Assembly (NCBI RefSeq): GCF_007993935.1
Contig: NZ_VITY01000010.1
Location: forward strand, 1-64,000
Reading direction: 5' to 3'
Origin: Bradyrhizobium macuxiense
Lineage (GTDB): Bacteria > Pseudomonadota > Alphaproteobacteria > Rhizobiales > Xanthobacteraceae
Length of the DNA: 64,000 nucleotides
Numbering within the stretch: position 1 is the first letter of the stretch; each line of letters starts with the position of its first letter. Positions 42,623-52,113 of the stretch are shown here, one piece after another. The position numbers and the translations under genes are program-made. Below the pieces are notes generated by a model, which searched no databases, was not told the origin of the DNA, and saw nothing but the letters and a program-made list of their open reading frames with translations.

Positions 42623-45600
42623 ATGACGACCATACCTGCCTATACAATCGGTGGTTTAACGCGTCCCGAGCTTCACCTCGATCCGAGCGGAAATATCGTT
42701 CTGGATCCGGCCGCACAGGCATTCGCCGACACGTATGGTCTGCAATATCTCTACATCGGCTGCCCTCCCGGCACGCCATGGCCGCCGGTGTCCGGCTTCC
42801 TGGCGCCGCCGACCGATGCCAATTCCGGCACCAACACGGTCGTTGAAGGCGCTGCAGTCAACACGACGGTCGGTGTCACCGCGCATAGCGACAGCCTGAT
42901 CGGCCTTCCGGTCACCTATTCGTTGACCTCCGATTCCTCCCATGGCGGTTTCAAGGTCGATCCGAACACCGGTGTGGTAACGGTCTCCGATCCCACCAAG
43001 GTCGACTTCGAAAGCTCCGGCGGAAGCTACATCGTCAATGTGCAGGCAACCGACGGCATCTTCGTCGCGTCGCAGAGCTTCACGATCGCGGTCAGCAACG
43101 CGCCGCCGTCGACACCGGTCGACAGCAACGCCGCCGCCAACGCCGTCAACGAAGGCGCCGCCGTCAATACCCTGGTCGGCATCACCGCATCGTCGGCCGA
43201 CGTCAACGGCCCCGGCGTCACCTATTCGCTGACGGCGGATTCCTCCAACGGCGGCTTCAAGATCGATCCCACGACCGGCATCGTCACTGTCGCCAATTCC
43301 GCCAAGATCGACTTCGAGACCGCGCCGAGCCATGCCTATACCATCACCGTGCAGGCCAGCGACGGCCATGGCGGCATCAGCTCGCAGAGCTTTACGATCA
43401 ATGTCAACGACGTTCCGGTCTCCACGCCGGTCGACGTCAATCCCGCCGCCAACAGCGTCGTCGAGGGCGCCGCCGCCGACGCGCTGGTCGGCATCACCGC
43501 GTCCGCGGTCGATCCGAACGGTCCGGCAACCACCTACTCGCTGACCGGCGATACCTCCGGCGGCGGTTTCAAGATCGATCCCAATACCGGTGTCGTCACC
43601 GTCGCCGATCCGACCAAGCTCGACTACGAGAGCGCGCCCGGCCACGCCTATACCATCACGGTGCACGCAACCGCCGGCGCGACCTCGTCGACGCAGACCT
43701 TCACCATCGGCGTCACCGACGCACCGCCGTCGGCACCGACCGATACCGATGTCACGGCCAACTCGGTGGCCGAAGGCGCTGCCGTCGGCACCGTGGTCGG
43801 GATCACCGCGCATTCGACTGACATCAACGGCGGCGCCGTGACCTATTCGCTGGTCGGCGATGCCCATGGCTTCACCATCGACGCCGCGACCGGCGTCGTC
43901 ACCGTCGCCGATCCCACTAAGATCGATTTCGAAACCGCACCCGGCCACGCCTACACCATCACCGCGCAAGCCAGCGATGGCACGCTGACCAGCACGCAGA
44001 ATTTCACCATCGCCGTCACCGATGTCGCGCCGTCGACCCCGGTCGACAGCAACGCCGCCGCCAACACCGTAGTCGAAGGCGCAGCTGCCGGCACCACGGT
44101 CGGCGTCACCACATCGTCGACCGACGTCAACGGTCCGGCCGTGACCTATTCGCTGACCGGCGACACCTCCGGCGGCGGCTTTACCATCAACGCCACGACC
44201 GGCGTCATCACGGTCGCCGATCCGACCAAGCTCGACTTTGAGGCCAGCGCCCCAGGCCATTCCTACACCGTGACCGCACAGGCCAGCGACGGCACGCTGA
44301 CGAGCTCGCAGACCTTCACCATCGCGGTCACCGATGCGCCGCCGTCGGCACCGGTCGATACCGATTCCACCGTCAACGCAGTTGCCGAAGGCGCCGCCGC
44401 CGGCACCACGGTCGGCGTCACCGCGTCCTCAACCGACGTCAACGGTCCGCCGGTGACCTATGCGCTGATCGGCGACACCTCCGGCGGCGGCTTCACCATC
44501 AATGCCACGACCGGCGTCATCACCGTCGCCGATCCCACCAAGATCGATTTTGAGACCAGCGGCGCCGGCCATTCCTACACGGTGACGGCGCAGGCCAGCG
44601 ACGGCCTGCAAGCCAGCTCGCAGACCTTCACCATCGCCGTCACCGACGTCGCACCGTCGACCCCGGTCGACGTCGACGTCGGCGCCAACACGGTCACTGA
44701 AGGCGCGGCCGCGGGCAGCACCGTCGGCATCACTGCGTCGGCGATCGACATCAACGGCCCGGCGGTGACCTATTCGCTGGTCGGCGACACCTCGGGCGGC
44801 GGCTTCACCATCAACGCCACCACCGGCGTCGTCACCGTCGCCGATCCTACCAAGATCGACTACGAGACCAGCGGCGCGACCCACAGCTACACCATCACCG
44901 CGCAGGCCAGCGACGGTACGCTCGCGACCTCGCAGACCTTCACCATCGCCGTCACCGACGCCGCGCCGTCGACTCCGATCGACAGCGATGTCACCGCCAA
45001 CAGCGTCGTCGAAGGCGCGGCGGCCGGCACCACGGTCGGCGTCACCGCATCGTCGACCGACGTCAACGGTCCCGCCGTGACCTATTCCCTGATCGGGGAC
45101 ACCTCGGGCGGCGGCTTCACCATCAACGCGACAACGGGCGTCATCACCGTCGCCGATCCGACCAAGCTCGACTACGAGAGCAGCGGCCCAACCCATACCT
45201 ACACGGTGACCGCGCAGGCCAGCGACGGCACGCTGTCGAGCTCGCAGGCCTTCACCATCGCCGTCGCCGACGTCGCGCCGTCGACCCCGGTCGACAGCGA
45301 CGTCGCCCCCAATTCGATCGCCGAAGGCGCCGCCAACGGCTCAACCGTCGGCATCACCGCGTCGGCGATCGACGTCAACGGCCCGGCCGTGACCTATGCG
45401 CTGACCGGCGACACCTCCGGCGGCGGCTTCACCATCAACGCAACGACAGGTGTGATCACCGTCGCCGACTCCACCAAGCTCGACTACGAAACCGCTCCCG
45501 GCCATGCCTATACCGTGACGGCGACGGCCAGCGACGGCACGCTGACCAGCTCGCAGACATTCACGATCGGCGTCACCGACGTCGCACCGTCGACCCCGGT

Positions 45601-48600
45601 CGACAGCGACGTCAGCGCCAACCGGGTCGCGGTCGGCGCTCCGGCAGGCAGCTATGTCCACCTGACGGCGTCCTCGACCGACGTGAACGGCCCAGCCGTG
45701 ACCTATTCGCTGGTCAACGACACCTCCGGCGGCGGCTTCGCCATCGATCCGAACACCGGCAAGGTCACGGTCGCCGATCCCAGCAAGATCGTCTTCAATC
45801 CCGCCAGCCCCTCCTATGACGTCACGGTCGATTCAAGCGACGGGACGCTGCACAGCCAGCAGACCTTCACCATCAGCGTCGTCGTCGACCAGGCGCCGGT
45901 CGTCACCGCCGGCCACACGCTGAACTACACCGAGAACCAGGCTGCGACCGTCATCGATTCGACGATCACGGTGACCGACGCCGACGACGCCAACCTGGCA
46001 TCCGCGACGGTGCAGATCACCGGCGGCTACATCAACGGCGAGGACATTCTCGGCTTCACCAACCAGAACGGCATCAGCGGCGTGTTCGACGCCGCGACGG
46101 GCACGCTGACGCTGACGGGCTCCTCCAGCGTCGCCAACTACCAGGCCGCGCTGGCCTCGGTGACCTATTTCGACAACAGTGACAACCCGTCGGGCGCGCC
46201 GCGCACCGTCACGATCACCGCCAATGACGGCACGCTCGACAGCTCGCCGGTCACCGACACCATCAACGTCACGCCGGTCAACGACCCGCCCGTGGTCACG
46301 GCCGGCCACACGCTGAATTACACCGAGAACCAGGCCGCGACCGCGTTCGACCCGGCGATCACCGTGTCCGACGTCGACAACACCACGCTGGCCGGCGCGA
46401 CGGTGCAGATCACCGGCAACTACGCCAACGGCCAGGACGTGCTCGGCTTCACCAACCAGAACGGCATCACGGGATCGTTCGACGCCGCGACCGGAACGCT
46501 GACGCTGACCGGCACCTCCAGCGTCGCCAACTACCAGGCCGCGCTGGCCTCGGTGACCTATTTCAACACCAGCGATAACCCGTCGGGCCTGGCCCGCACC
46601 GTCACGATAACAGCCAATGACGGCTCGGCGAACTCCACGGCAGTCACCGACACCATCAACGTCACCCCGGTCGACGATGCACCGGTGACATCAGCCGGCG
46701 GCACGCTGAACTACATCGAGAACCAGGCCGCGAGCGTGATCGACGCATCGGTCAACGTCACCGACGTCGATAGCGCCAACATGAGCAGCGCGACAGTAGC
46801 GATCACCGGCGGCTTCGCCGCGGGTCAGGACGTGCTGGGCTTCGTCAACCAGAACGGCATCACCGGCTCGTACAATGCCGCGATCGGCGTGCTGACGCTG
46901 ACCGGCTCCTCGAGCGTCGCCAACTACAAAGCCGCGCTCGATTCCATCACCTATTTCAACTCGAGCGACAACCCCTCCGGGGCGGATCGCACCGTCAGCT
47001 TCACGGTCAATGACGGCTCGCTGGACAGCAATATTTCGACCTCGACCATCCACGTCACGCCGGTCAACGACGCGCCGGTGATTTCCTTCGGCGCCATCAC
47101 CGGCTTCACCGAGCCGCCGAACGGCACGCCGGCGGCGAACTCGACGCCGGTCACGATCACACCGAACCTGACGATCACCGACGCCGAAGGCAACAACCTG
47201 ACCGATGCGACCTTCGTGCTGAACAATCTGAAGCCGTTGGACGCGCTCTCGATCGCGGGGCATGCCGGCAGCAGTGGCGATATCGGCGGAATCCACTTCG
47301 ACATCACCAGCACGGCCGGCACCGAGACGATCAGCTTCACCGGCACCGACACGCTCGCGCACTACAATGCGGCGCTCGACCTGATCCAGTTCAACAACAC
47401 CAGCGAAAATCCCGACACCACCGCGCGGTCCTATACTTTGACCGTGCACGACGACGGCGGCACCGCCAATGGAGGCAACGACACCGGGACGGGATCGACG
47501 ACCGGAAGCGTCACCGCGGTGGACGATGCGCCGACCGCGACGGTGCCGGCGGACAATTCGATCGGCACCGCGATCTCGCACACCAATCTCGCGATATCAG
47601 GCCTGTCGGTCGCCGACGTCGATTCCGACCCCAGCACCGTCACCGCGACGATAAGCTCGGGTCATGCGGCGCTGTCGTTCGATACTTCGGGGCTCTCGAG
47701 CTTCACCAACAACGGCAGCCACACCGTCACGCTCACCGGCACCATCGCACAGGTCAACACCGCGCTGGCAACGCTGACCTACAACAGCGACGACGGCTTC
47801 ACCGGCACCGACACCGTCACGCTGAATGTCAACGATAACGGCCACACCGGTACCGGCGGGCCGCTCTCATCGGGCAATCAGACCTTCCATGTCGGTGTCG
47901 TCCCCCAAGTGTTCTACATCGACAACTCGGCCGCGGGCAGCCACAACCTCGGCACCCAGGCCGACCCCTACACCTCGATCGCCGCCTTCAACGCGGCGAA
48001 TCCGGCCGGCTCCGGCGACTACGTCGTGCTGGAGCATGGCACCGGCACCTACAGCGAAGCCAACGGCATCAATCTCGCCAACGGCGTCAATCTGATCGGC
48101 GGCAGCCACACCCTGCAATTCACCAATCCGGTGACCGGGCAGGTGGTCACCGCCAACACCGGTTCCGGCACCGATCCGGTGATCCATGTCACCGGCGCCG
48201 ACAACGGCATCGACCTGCTCGGCACGTCGGGCCACACCATCACCGGCGTCAGCATCGACACCTCGGCCGGTACTGGCATCGGCATCAGCGACGACGGCAA
48301 CAATGTCGGCACCGTCACGATGTCCGACATCGTGATCAAGACGGCCAGCGGCGCCGGCATGAACTTCACCCATGGCGGCACCATCACCGTCACCGGCACC
48401 TCCAACTCCATCACGTCGACGACCGGCACTGCGCTCGACGTCGTCAACACGAACATCGGCAGCTCGGGCCTCACCTTCCACGACATCTCCGCCAACGGTG
48501 CGGCCAACGGCATCATCCTCAACAACACCGGCACCGGCGCGGGCAATGGCGGCCTGACCGTGACCGGCGACGGTTCGACCGCAGGTTCAGGCGGCACCAT

Positions 48601-50758
48601 TCAGAACAACGTGCAGGGCGCGCTGTTCACCAACACCAAGGCGCTGTCGCTGTCCTACATGAACTTCACCAATCCCGACAGCGGCGAGGGAACGGTGAAC
48701 AATGCCGACGACGCGACGTTCAACAGTGGAGCCGATGCCGGCATCAACATGAATGGCGTGTCGGGCGTGACGTTCGACCACCTCAACGTCAACGGCAATG
48801 GCGGCGCCGGTGGCGTCCAGACCGGCATCAACGGCATCAACGTCTCCAATCTGACGATCAGCAACAGCTCGGTCGTGGGCTTCGGCGACGAGGTCCAGGA
48901 AGGCAATGTCAGGCTCTTCAACCTCAGCGGCACCTCCAACATCACCAACTCGACCTTCGGCTTCGTGCCCGGCGATGCCACCGCGGGCGAGAATCTGGTC
49001 GATATCCGCAACAACACCGGCACCCTGACGCTCAACGTCACCGGCAGCACGTTCCACAATACCGCGGACTCCACCAACGGGTCGGATGGCCTGCAGATGA
49101 CCAGCACCGGTTCGGCGGTCATCAATCTCAACGTCTCGGACAGCACGTTCACCAACCTGAAAACGGCCGGCATCGACACCTTTGCCCGCGGCACGTCAAC
49201 GATGAACGTCAACATCACCGATGGCGGCGTGCCGGGCGACGGCAACAGCTTCACGCCGGGATCGGTGGCCAGCCGCGCCGTCGGACTGAACGCCCAGGAT
49301 ACCGCGCATCTGAACTTCAACATCGACCGCAACACCAACCTGGTCGGCTATGGCGGGCCGGTCGTCGAGATTTTCGGCATCAACAGCGCCGTGATCAACG
49401 GCCATGTCGACAACAACACCAACATTGCCAACAACGGCACCACCAACCGGGCCGGCAGCCCGCTCGATTTCGACATCGAGGACAACGCCACCGCGTCGAT
49501 CGAAGCCAGCGGCAACTCCATCAACAACGCCGGTCAGGATGCGGGCATCGTCGCGTTCGCGGAAGGCGATGGCGGCACCACCAACAACAAGGCTTCGCTC
49601 GACCTCACCTTGGCGAACAACCTGATCGCCATGACGGGCGCCAACCTCAACGCCAATTCGTTCAACGACGGCATCCTGCTGGTGCCCGGCGCCAACGCCA
49701 ATGACGCCACCACCATCACCGCCAACATCCACAACAATACGGTGACGGGAATCACGGGCCCCAACGGCAACGTGGCTTTCGTCAACGAGAACACCGGCGG
49801 CGCCGGCTCACACCTCTATCTCGAGGGATTCACGACCGACACCAACACGACCTGGAACGCCAACGGCAACACGCCGCAGAACTCCACGCTCGAGGCTAAC
49901 TCGCCCGGTTCCGGCGTCATTCCCATCGGCCATAATGGTGGGCACACGATCCTGCCGTCCAATCCCACCGCGCTGTTCGCCGCGGCCGGCGGCGTGGCGA
50001 GCGCGAACGGCAGCACGGGCGAGATGAATCTCACCCAGGCGGAACTCAACAAGATTGTCGCCGCCGCGATCGCCGACTGGGCCGCCGCCGGGCTTTCTCC
50101 CGACAAGGTCGCCCAGCTGCAACATGTCACCTACGACGTCGCCGACATCACGTCGGGCTGGCTCGGCCAGTCGACGGCCGGGCACGTCACCATTGACATC
50201 AGTGCTGACGGGCACGGCTGGTTCGTCGATCCAACTCCGGGTGACAATTTCGAATTCGCTCACGCCATATCCGCGTCCACACTGGTCACCGATCCCACCA
50301 CGGCGGCTGCCGGTCATATGGACCTGCTCACCACCGTTATCCATGAAATGGGCGAGCAGCTTGGTCTGGAGGACAAGTTTGCTCCGAGCGATCAAGGCAC
50401 GCTGATGTACGCCTTCCTGGAGACAGGCGTACGGCTGTTGCCGACCGCCGCGGACGCCGCCAGGGCCAGCGCCGCCTCGGAGCTCACGATGCCGACGCAA
50501 AGTGTTACATCCGCGAATCAGCAGGGGACCGGCGCACCGGCGATCAACAATCGCGACAGCTTCGACTTCTCGTCGTTGACTTCGACGTCGCAAAGCGGCT
50601 CAGGGCAGTTGGGTCTCGGCGCGAACACGCAGACCTTGTCGGATCTTTTCAGCCAACATTCCGATGCCGCCACCCCGTGGTGGACCGGCCACGAGACGGT
50701 GTTGGCGGCCATGGGCGGAACGATCGACAATCATACGCATCATGACCTGGTGATCTGA
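42623..50758 (+). CDS. Giant cadherin-repeat/beta-helix surface protein with terminal metzincin-like domain
   Basis: 2711 residues, no Sec signal; the C-terminus (HHDLVI) and lack of a leader suggest type I secretion, though no secretion genes are near. Order: a 60-residue head; ten cadherin-like repeats of about 103 residues (61-1092) with NEGAA, DVNGPAVTYSL, DPTKLDYE and ASDGTL motifs; three 131-residue repeats with a LNYTENQAA start (1093-1485); two degenerate repeats (1486 to about 1762); a beta-helix region with N/T/G ladder repeats (about 1763-2467); and a metzincin-like domain (about 2468-2620) with HEMGEQLGLED at 2574-2584. The second zinc histidine of HExxHxxGxxD is Glu2578 here. Almost no cysteine. 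Probable role: adhesion or biofilm matrix. Confidence 0.92.
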   Translation: MTTIPAYTIGGLTRPELHLDPSGNIVLDPAAQAFADTYGLQYLYIGCPPGTPWPPVSGFLAPPTDANSGTNTVVEGAAVNTTVGVTAHSDSLIGLPVTYSLTSDSSHGGFKVDPNTGVVTVSDPTKVDFESSGGSYIVNVQATDGIFVASQSFTIAVSNAPPSTPVDSNAAANAVNEGAAVNTLVGITASSADVNGPGVTYSLTADSSNGGFKIDPTTGIVTVANSAKIDFETAPSHAYTITVQASDGHGGISSQSFTINVNDVPVSTPVDVNPAANSVVEGAAADALVGITASAVDPNGPATTYSLTGDTSGGGFKIDPNTGVVTVADPTKLDYESAPGHAYTITVHATAGATSSTQTFTIGVTDAPPSAPTDTDVTANSVAEGAAVGTVVGITAHSTDINGGAVTYSLVGDAHGFTIDAATGVVTVADPTKIDFETAPGHAYTITAQASDGTLTSTQNFTIAVTDVAPSTPVDSNAAANTVVEGAAAGTTVGVTTSSTDVNGPAVTYSLTGDTSGGGFTINATTGVITVADPTKLDFEASAPGHSYTVTAQASDGTLTSSQTFTIAVTDAPPSAPVDTDSTVNAVAEGAAAGTTVGVTASSTDVNGPPVTYALIGDTSGGGFTINATTGVITVADPTKIDFETSGAGHSYTVTAQASDGLQASSQTFTIAVTDVAPSTPVDVDVGANTVTEGAAAGSTVGITASAIDINGPAVTYSLVGDTSGGGFTINATTGVVTVADPTKIDYETSGATHSYTITAQASDGTLATSQTFTIAVTDAAPSTPIDSDVTANSVVEGAAAGTTVGVTASSTDVNGPAVTYSLIGDTSGGGFTINATTGVITVADPTKLDYESSGPTHTYTVTAQASDGTLSSSQAFTIAVADVAPSTPVDSDVAPNSIAEGAANGSTVGITASAIDVNGPAVTYALTGDTSGGGFTINATTGVITVADSTKLDYETAPGHAYTVTATASDGTLTSSQTFTIGVTDVAPSTPVDSDVSANRVAVGAPAGSYVHLTASSTDVNGPAVTYSLVNDTSGGGFAIDPNTGKVTVADPSKIVFNPASPSYDVTVDSSDGTLHSQQTFTISVVVDQAPVVTAGHTLNYTENQAATVIDSTITVTDADDANLASATVQITGGYINGEDILGFTNQNGISGVFDAATGTLTLTGSSSVANYQAALASVTYFDNSDNPSGAPRTVTITANDGTLDSSPVTDTINVTPVNDPPVVTAGHTLNYTENQAATAFDPAITVSDVDNTTLAGATVQITGNYANGQDVLGFTNQNGITGSFDAATGTLTLTGTSSVANYQAALASVTYFNTSDNPSGLARTVTITANDGSANSTAVTDTINVTPVDDAPVTSAGGTLNYIENQAASVIDASVNVTDVDSANMSSATVAITGGFAAGQDVLGFVNQNGITGSYNAAIGVLTLTGSSSVANYKAALDSITYFNSSDNPSGADRTVSFTVNDGSLDSNISTSTIHVTPVNDAPVISFGAITGFTEPPNGTPAANSTPVTITPNLTITDAEGNNLTDATFVLNNLKPLDALSIAGHAGSSGDIGGIHFDITSTAGTETISFTGTDTLAHYNAALDLIQFNNTSENPDTTARSYTLTVHDDGGTANGGNDTGTGSTTGSVTAVDDAPTATVPADNSIGTAISHTNLAISGLSVADVDSDPSTVTATISSGHAALSFDTSGLSSFTNNGSHTVTLTGTIAQVNTALATLTYNSDDGFTGTDTVTLNVNDNGHTGTGGPLSSGNQTFHVGVVPQVFYIDNSAAGSHNLGTQADPYTSIAAFNAANPAGSGDYVVLEHGTGTYSEANGINLANGVNLIGGSHTLQFTNPVTGQVVTANTGSGTDPVIHVTGADNGIDLLGTSGHTITGVSIDTSAGTGIGISDDGNNVGTVTMSDIVIKTASGAGMNFTHGGTITVTGTSNSITSTTGTALDVVNTNIGSSGLTFHDISANGAANGIILNNTGTGAGNGGLTVTGDGSTAGSGGTIQNNVQGALFTNTKALSLSYMNFTNPDSGEGTVNNADDATFNSGADAGINMNGVSGVTFDHLNVNGNGGAGGVQTGINGINVSNLTISNSSVVGFGDEVQEGNVRLFNLSGTSNITNSTFGFVPGDATAGENLVDIRNNTGTLTLNVTGSTFHNTADSTNGSDGLQMTSTGSAVINLNVSDSTFTNLKTAGIDTFARGTSTMNVNITDGGVPGDGNSFTPGSVASRAVGLNAQDTAHLNFNIDRNTNLVGYGGPVVEIFGINSAVINGHVDNNTNIANNGTTNRAGSPLDFDIEDNATASIEASGNSINNAGQDAGIVAFAEGDGGTTNNKASLDLTLANNLIAMTGANLNANSFNDGILLVPGANANDATTITANIHNNTVTGITGPNGNVAFVNENTGGAGSHLYLEGFTTDTNTTWNANGNTPQNSTLEANSPGSGVIPIGHNGGHTILPSNPTALFAAAGGVASANGSTGEMNLTQAELNKIVAAAIADWAAAGLSPDKVAQLQHVTYDVADITSGWLGQSTAGHVTIDISADGHGWFVDPTPGDNFEFAHAISASTLVTDPTTAAAGHMDLLTTVIHEMGEQLGLEDKFAPSDQGTLMYAFLETGVRLLPTAADAARASAASELTMPTQSVTSANQQGTGAPAINNRDSFDFSSLTSTSQSGSGQLGLGANTQTLSDLFSQHSDAATPWWTGHETVLAAMGGTIDNHTHHDLVI
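42803..45898 (+). repeat. Ten tandem cadherin-like repeats in the giant gene
   Basis: Each unit is about 310 bases. Units 5-9 (from about 44040) are very alike at DNA level: GGCGGCGGCTTCACCATCAA and ATCACCGTCGCCGATCC recur almost unchanged, mainly varying in third positions. Units 1-4 and 10 are more diverged; unit 10 has lost the EGAA motif (VAVGAPAGS). The pattern fits expansion of the central units by unequal crossing-over. Confidence 0.85.
45899..47077 (+). repeat. Three tandem 131-residue repeats
   Basis: Unit starts are at 45899, 46292 and 46685, each exactly 393 bases. Shared motifs include LNYTENQAA (LNYIENQAA in the third), FTNQNGI(S/T)G, GTLTLTGSSSVANYQAAL and NPSG..RTVTITANDG. They correspond to the VCBS/cadherin-like repeats of large bacterial surface proteins. 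A fourth, diverged unit follows from 47078. Confidence 0.88.
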
Positions 50759-50779
50759 TCCGGCATCCTGCCGACGACA

Positions 50780-50819
50780 ACGACGCCTGCCGAACCTGTT
50801 CGGCAGGCGTCGTCTTTTT
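50780..50819 (+). terminator. Strong intrinsic terminator after the giant gene
   Basis: A perfect 15-bp stem (ACGACGCCTGCCGAA / TTCGGCAGGCGTCGT) with a CCTG loop, followed by CTTTTT, 22 bases after the stop codon. The best intrinsic terminator seen in the window. It separates the giant gene from the tail-collar genes. Confidence 0.9.
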
Positions 50820-50987
50820 GCTGCTGAAATTCTTGCAGAAACATTCAGACTAGAACGGCGTCAATCACCAAATCATGATGCCCGCGCTCCTCATGTCCGA
50901 TTCGTGCCAGCGATGCCGCTGCGTCGATTGCCGCGACCGGCTCACGCAGCAAACAAAAAAATCGCAAAGGATCGACAATCGCTGAGG

Positions 50988-51015
50988 TTGCACTTGCTGC
51001 AAAACACGCTATCGT
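50988..51015 (+). promoter_or_regulatory. Possible sigma-70-type promoter of the tail-collar operon
   Basis: TTGCAC (50988-50993) and TATCGT (51010-51015) with 16-base spacing, about 70 bases before the first tail-collar start. The region 50820-51086 is less GC-rich than the genes (CAAACAAAAAAATCGCAAAG) and holds no credible gene. Matches to the consensus are partial. Confidence 0.35.
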
Positions 51016-51086
51016 GCAGACCTTATCGACGCGACGTCATTCTCTCGAATTTTTCACAAATCGTAAGACATATTGGCGGAGGACCT

Positions 51087-51587
51087 ATGGCCGACCCGTT
51101 TCTCGCCGAAATCCGCATGATGTCGTTCAACTTCCCGCCCAAGGGCTGGGCGTTCTGCAACGGGCAGCTGCTCCCGATCAATCAGAATCAGGCACTGTTC
51201 TCGTTGCTGGGGACGACCTTCGGCGGAGATGGACGCGTCAACTTCGGGCTACCCGATCTGCAAGGTCGCGTTCCGATCAGCATGGGAAGCCATACGCTCG
51301 GCGAGAAGGCAGGCGAGCAGTCGCATACGCTGACGCTCGGCGAGATGGCGCAGCACACGCACCTGGCGAGCGGATCCAGCACCACTGCAGGAGTCGACTT
51401 GCCGGGCGGCAATCTGTTGGGCAATTCCTCGCCGAACCTGCTCTACGGCCCCGCATCGAACCTGTCCGCTTTGAATCCGGCGACCATCAGCAATGTCGGC
51501 GGCAGTCAGGCGCATCTCAACATGCAGCCGTACCTGACGATCAATTTCAGCATCGCCCTGCAGGGCATTTTCCCGTCCCAGAATTGA
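51087..51587 (+). CDS. Phage tail collar domain protein (microcystin-dependent-protein family), paralogue 1
   Basis: 166 residues from ATG 51087 with GGAGG upstream. The tail-collar domain (PF07484) spans about residues 6-60: EIRMMSFNFPPKGWAFCNGQ, LLPINQNQALFSLLGTTFGG and NFGLPDLQGRVPISMG. The second half has LTLGEMAQHTH and ends YLTINFSIALQGIFPSQN. No signal peptide. The same layout in the next two genes shows triplication. COG4675 proteins have no settled function; no tail, baseplate or lysis genes are nearby. Confidence 0.92.
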   Translation: MADPFLAEIRMMSFNFPPKGWAFCNGQLLPINQNQALFSLLGTTFGGDGRVNFGLPDLQGRVPISMGSHTLGEKAGEQSHTLTLGEMAQHTHLASGSSTTAGVDLPGGNLLGNSSPNLLYGPASNLSALNPATISNVGGSQAHLNMQPYLTINFSIALQGIFPSQN

Positions 51588-51597
51588 GGAGGCGCTG

Positions 51598-52101
51598 GTG
51601 GCACAGCCATATGTGGGCGAAATTCGCATGTTCGCCGGCAATTTCGCGCCGGCCGGTTGGATGTTCTGCGACGGCAACCTCTTGCCGATCTCGGAATACG
51701 AGACGCTCTTCAATCTGATCGGAACCACTTACGGTGGCGACGGCCAAAATACATTCGCACTGCCGGATCTGCGCGGACGCGTTCCGATCCATATCGGCTC
51801 GGGCTTTCCGATCGCGGCGAGCGGCGGCGCCGAGAATGTGACCCTGACGGTCAGTCAGATCCCGCAGCACGGCCACGCCTTCCTCGGCTCGACCGGCACC
51901 GCCAACTCGCCAAATCCCGCGAACAACGTCGTGGGCAGGTCTCCGCAGGAGAAGGTGTTTATCAGCGCCACTCCCACCGTGCCGATGGCAACCCAGTTCC
52001 TCGCCAGCACGGGGGGCAGTCAGCCGCACGACAATTTTCAGCCTTATCTATGCGTCGACTTCATCATTTCGCTTTTCGGCATATTCCCGAGCCAGACCTA
52101 G
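51598..52101 (+). CDS. Phage tail collar domain protein (microcystin-dependent-protein family), paralogue 2
   Basis: 167 residues from a GTG with GAGGAGG upstream. Motifs: EIRMFAGNFAPAGWMFCDGN, LLPISEYETLFNLIGTTYGG, FALPDLRGRVPIHIG, VSQIPQHGH and the end YLCVDFIISLFGIFPSQT. It differs most in the middle loop (NPANNVVGRSPQEKVF), the region expected to be surface exposed. Ten bases after paralogue 1, so one transcript. Confidence 0.92.
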   Translation: MAQPYVGEIRMFAGNFAPAGWMFCDGNLLPISEYETLFNLIGTTYGGDGQNTFALPDLRGRVPIHIGSGFPIAASGGAENVTLTVSQIPQHGHAFLGSTGTANSPNPANNVVGRSPQEKVFISATPTVPMATQFLASTGGSQPHDNFQPYLCVDFIISLFGIFPSQT

Positions 52102-52113
52102 GAGCGCGACAAC

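Noticed and set aside
42656-44260. A 534-codon minus-strand frame opposite the first cadherin repeats
   Set aside because: A periodic Gly/Asp/Arg/Val sequence that mirrors the repeats on the other strand.
42803-47077. Regular DNA repeats that might be read as a CRISPR array
   Set aside because: The units are 310-393 bases, in frame, and translate to cadherin-like domains; there are no short spacers or cas genes.
50500-50758. RTX nonapeptide repeats as a type I secretion marker in the giant protein
   Set aside because: No GGxGxDxLx repeats were found; type I secretion is suggested only by the lack of a leader and the hydrophobic terminal residues.
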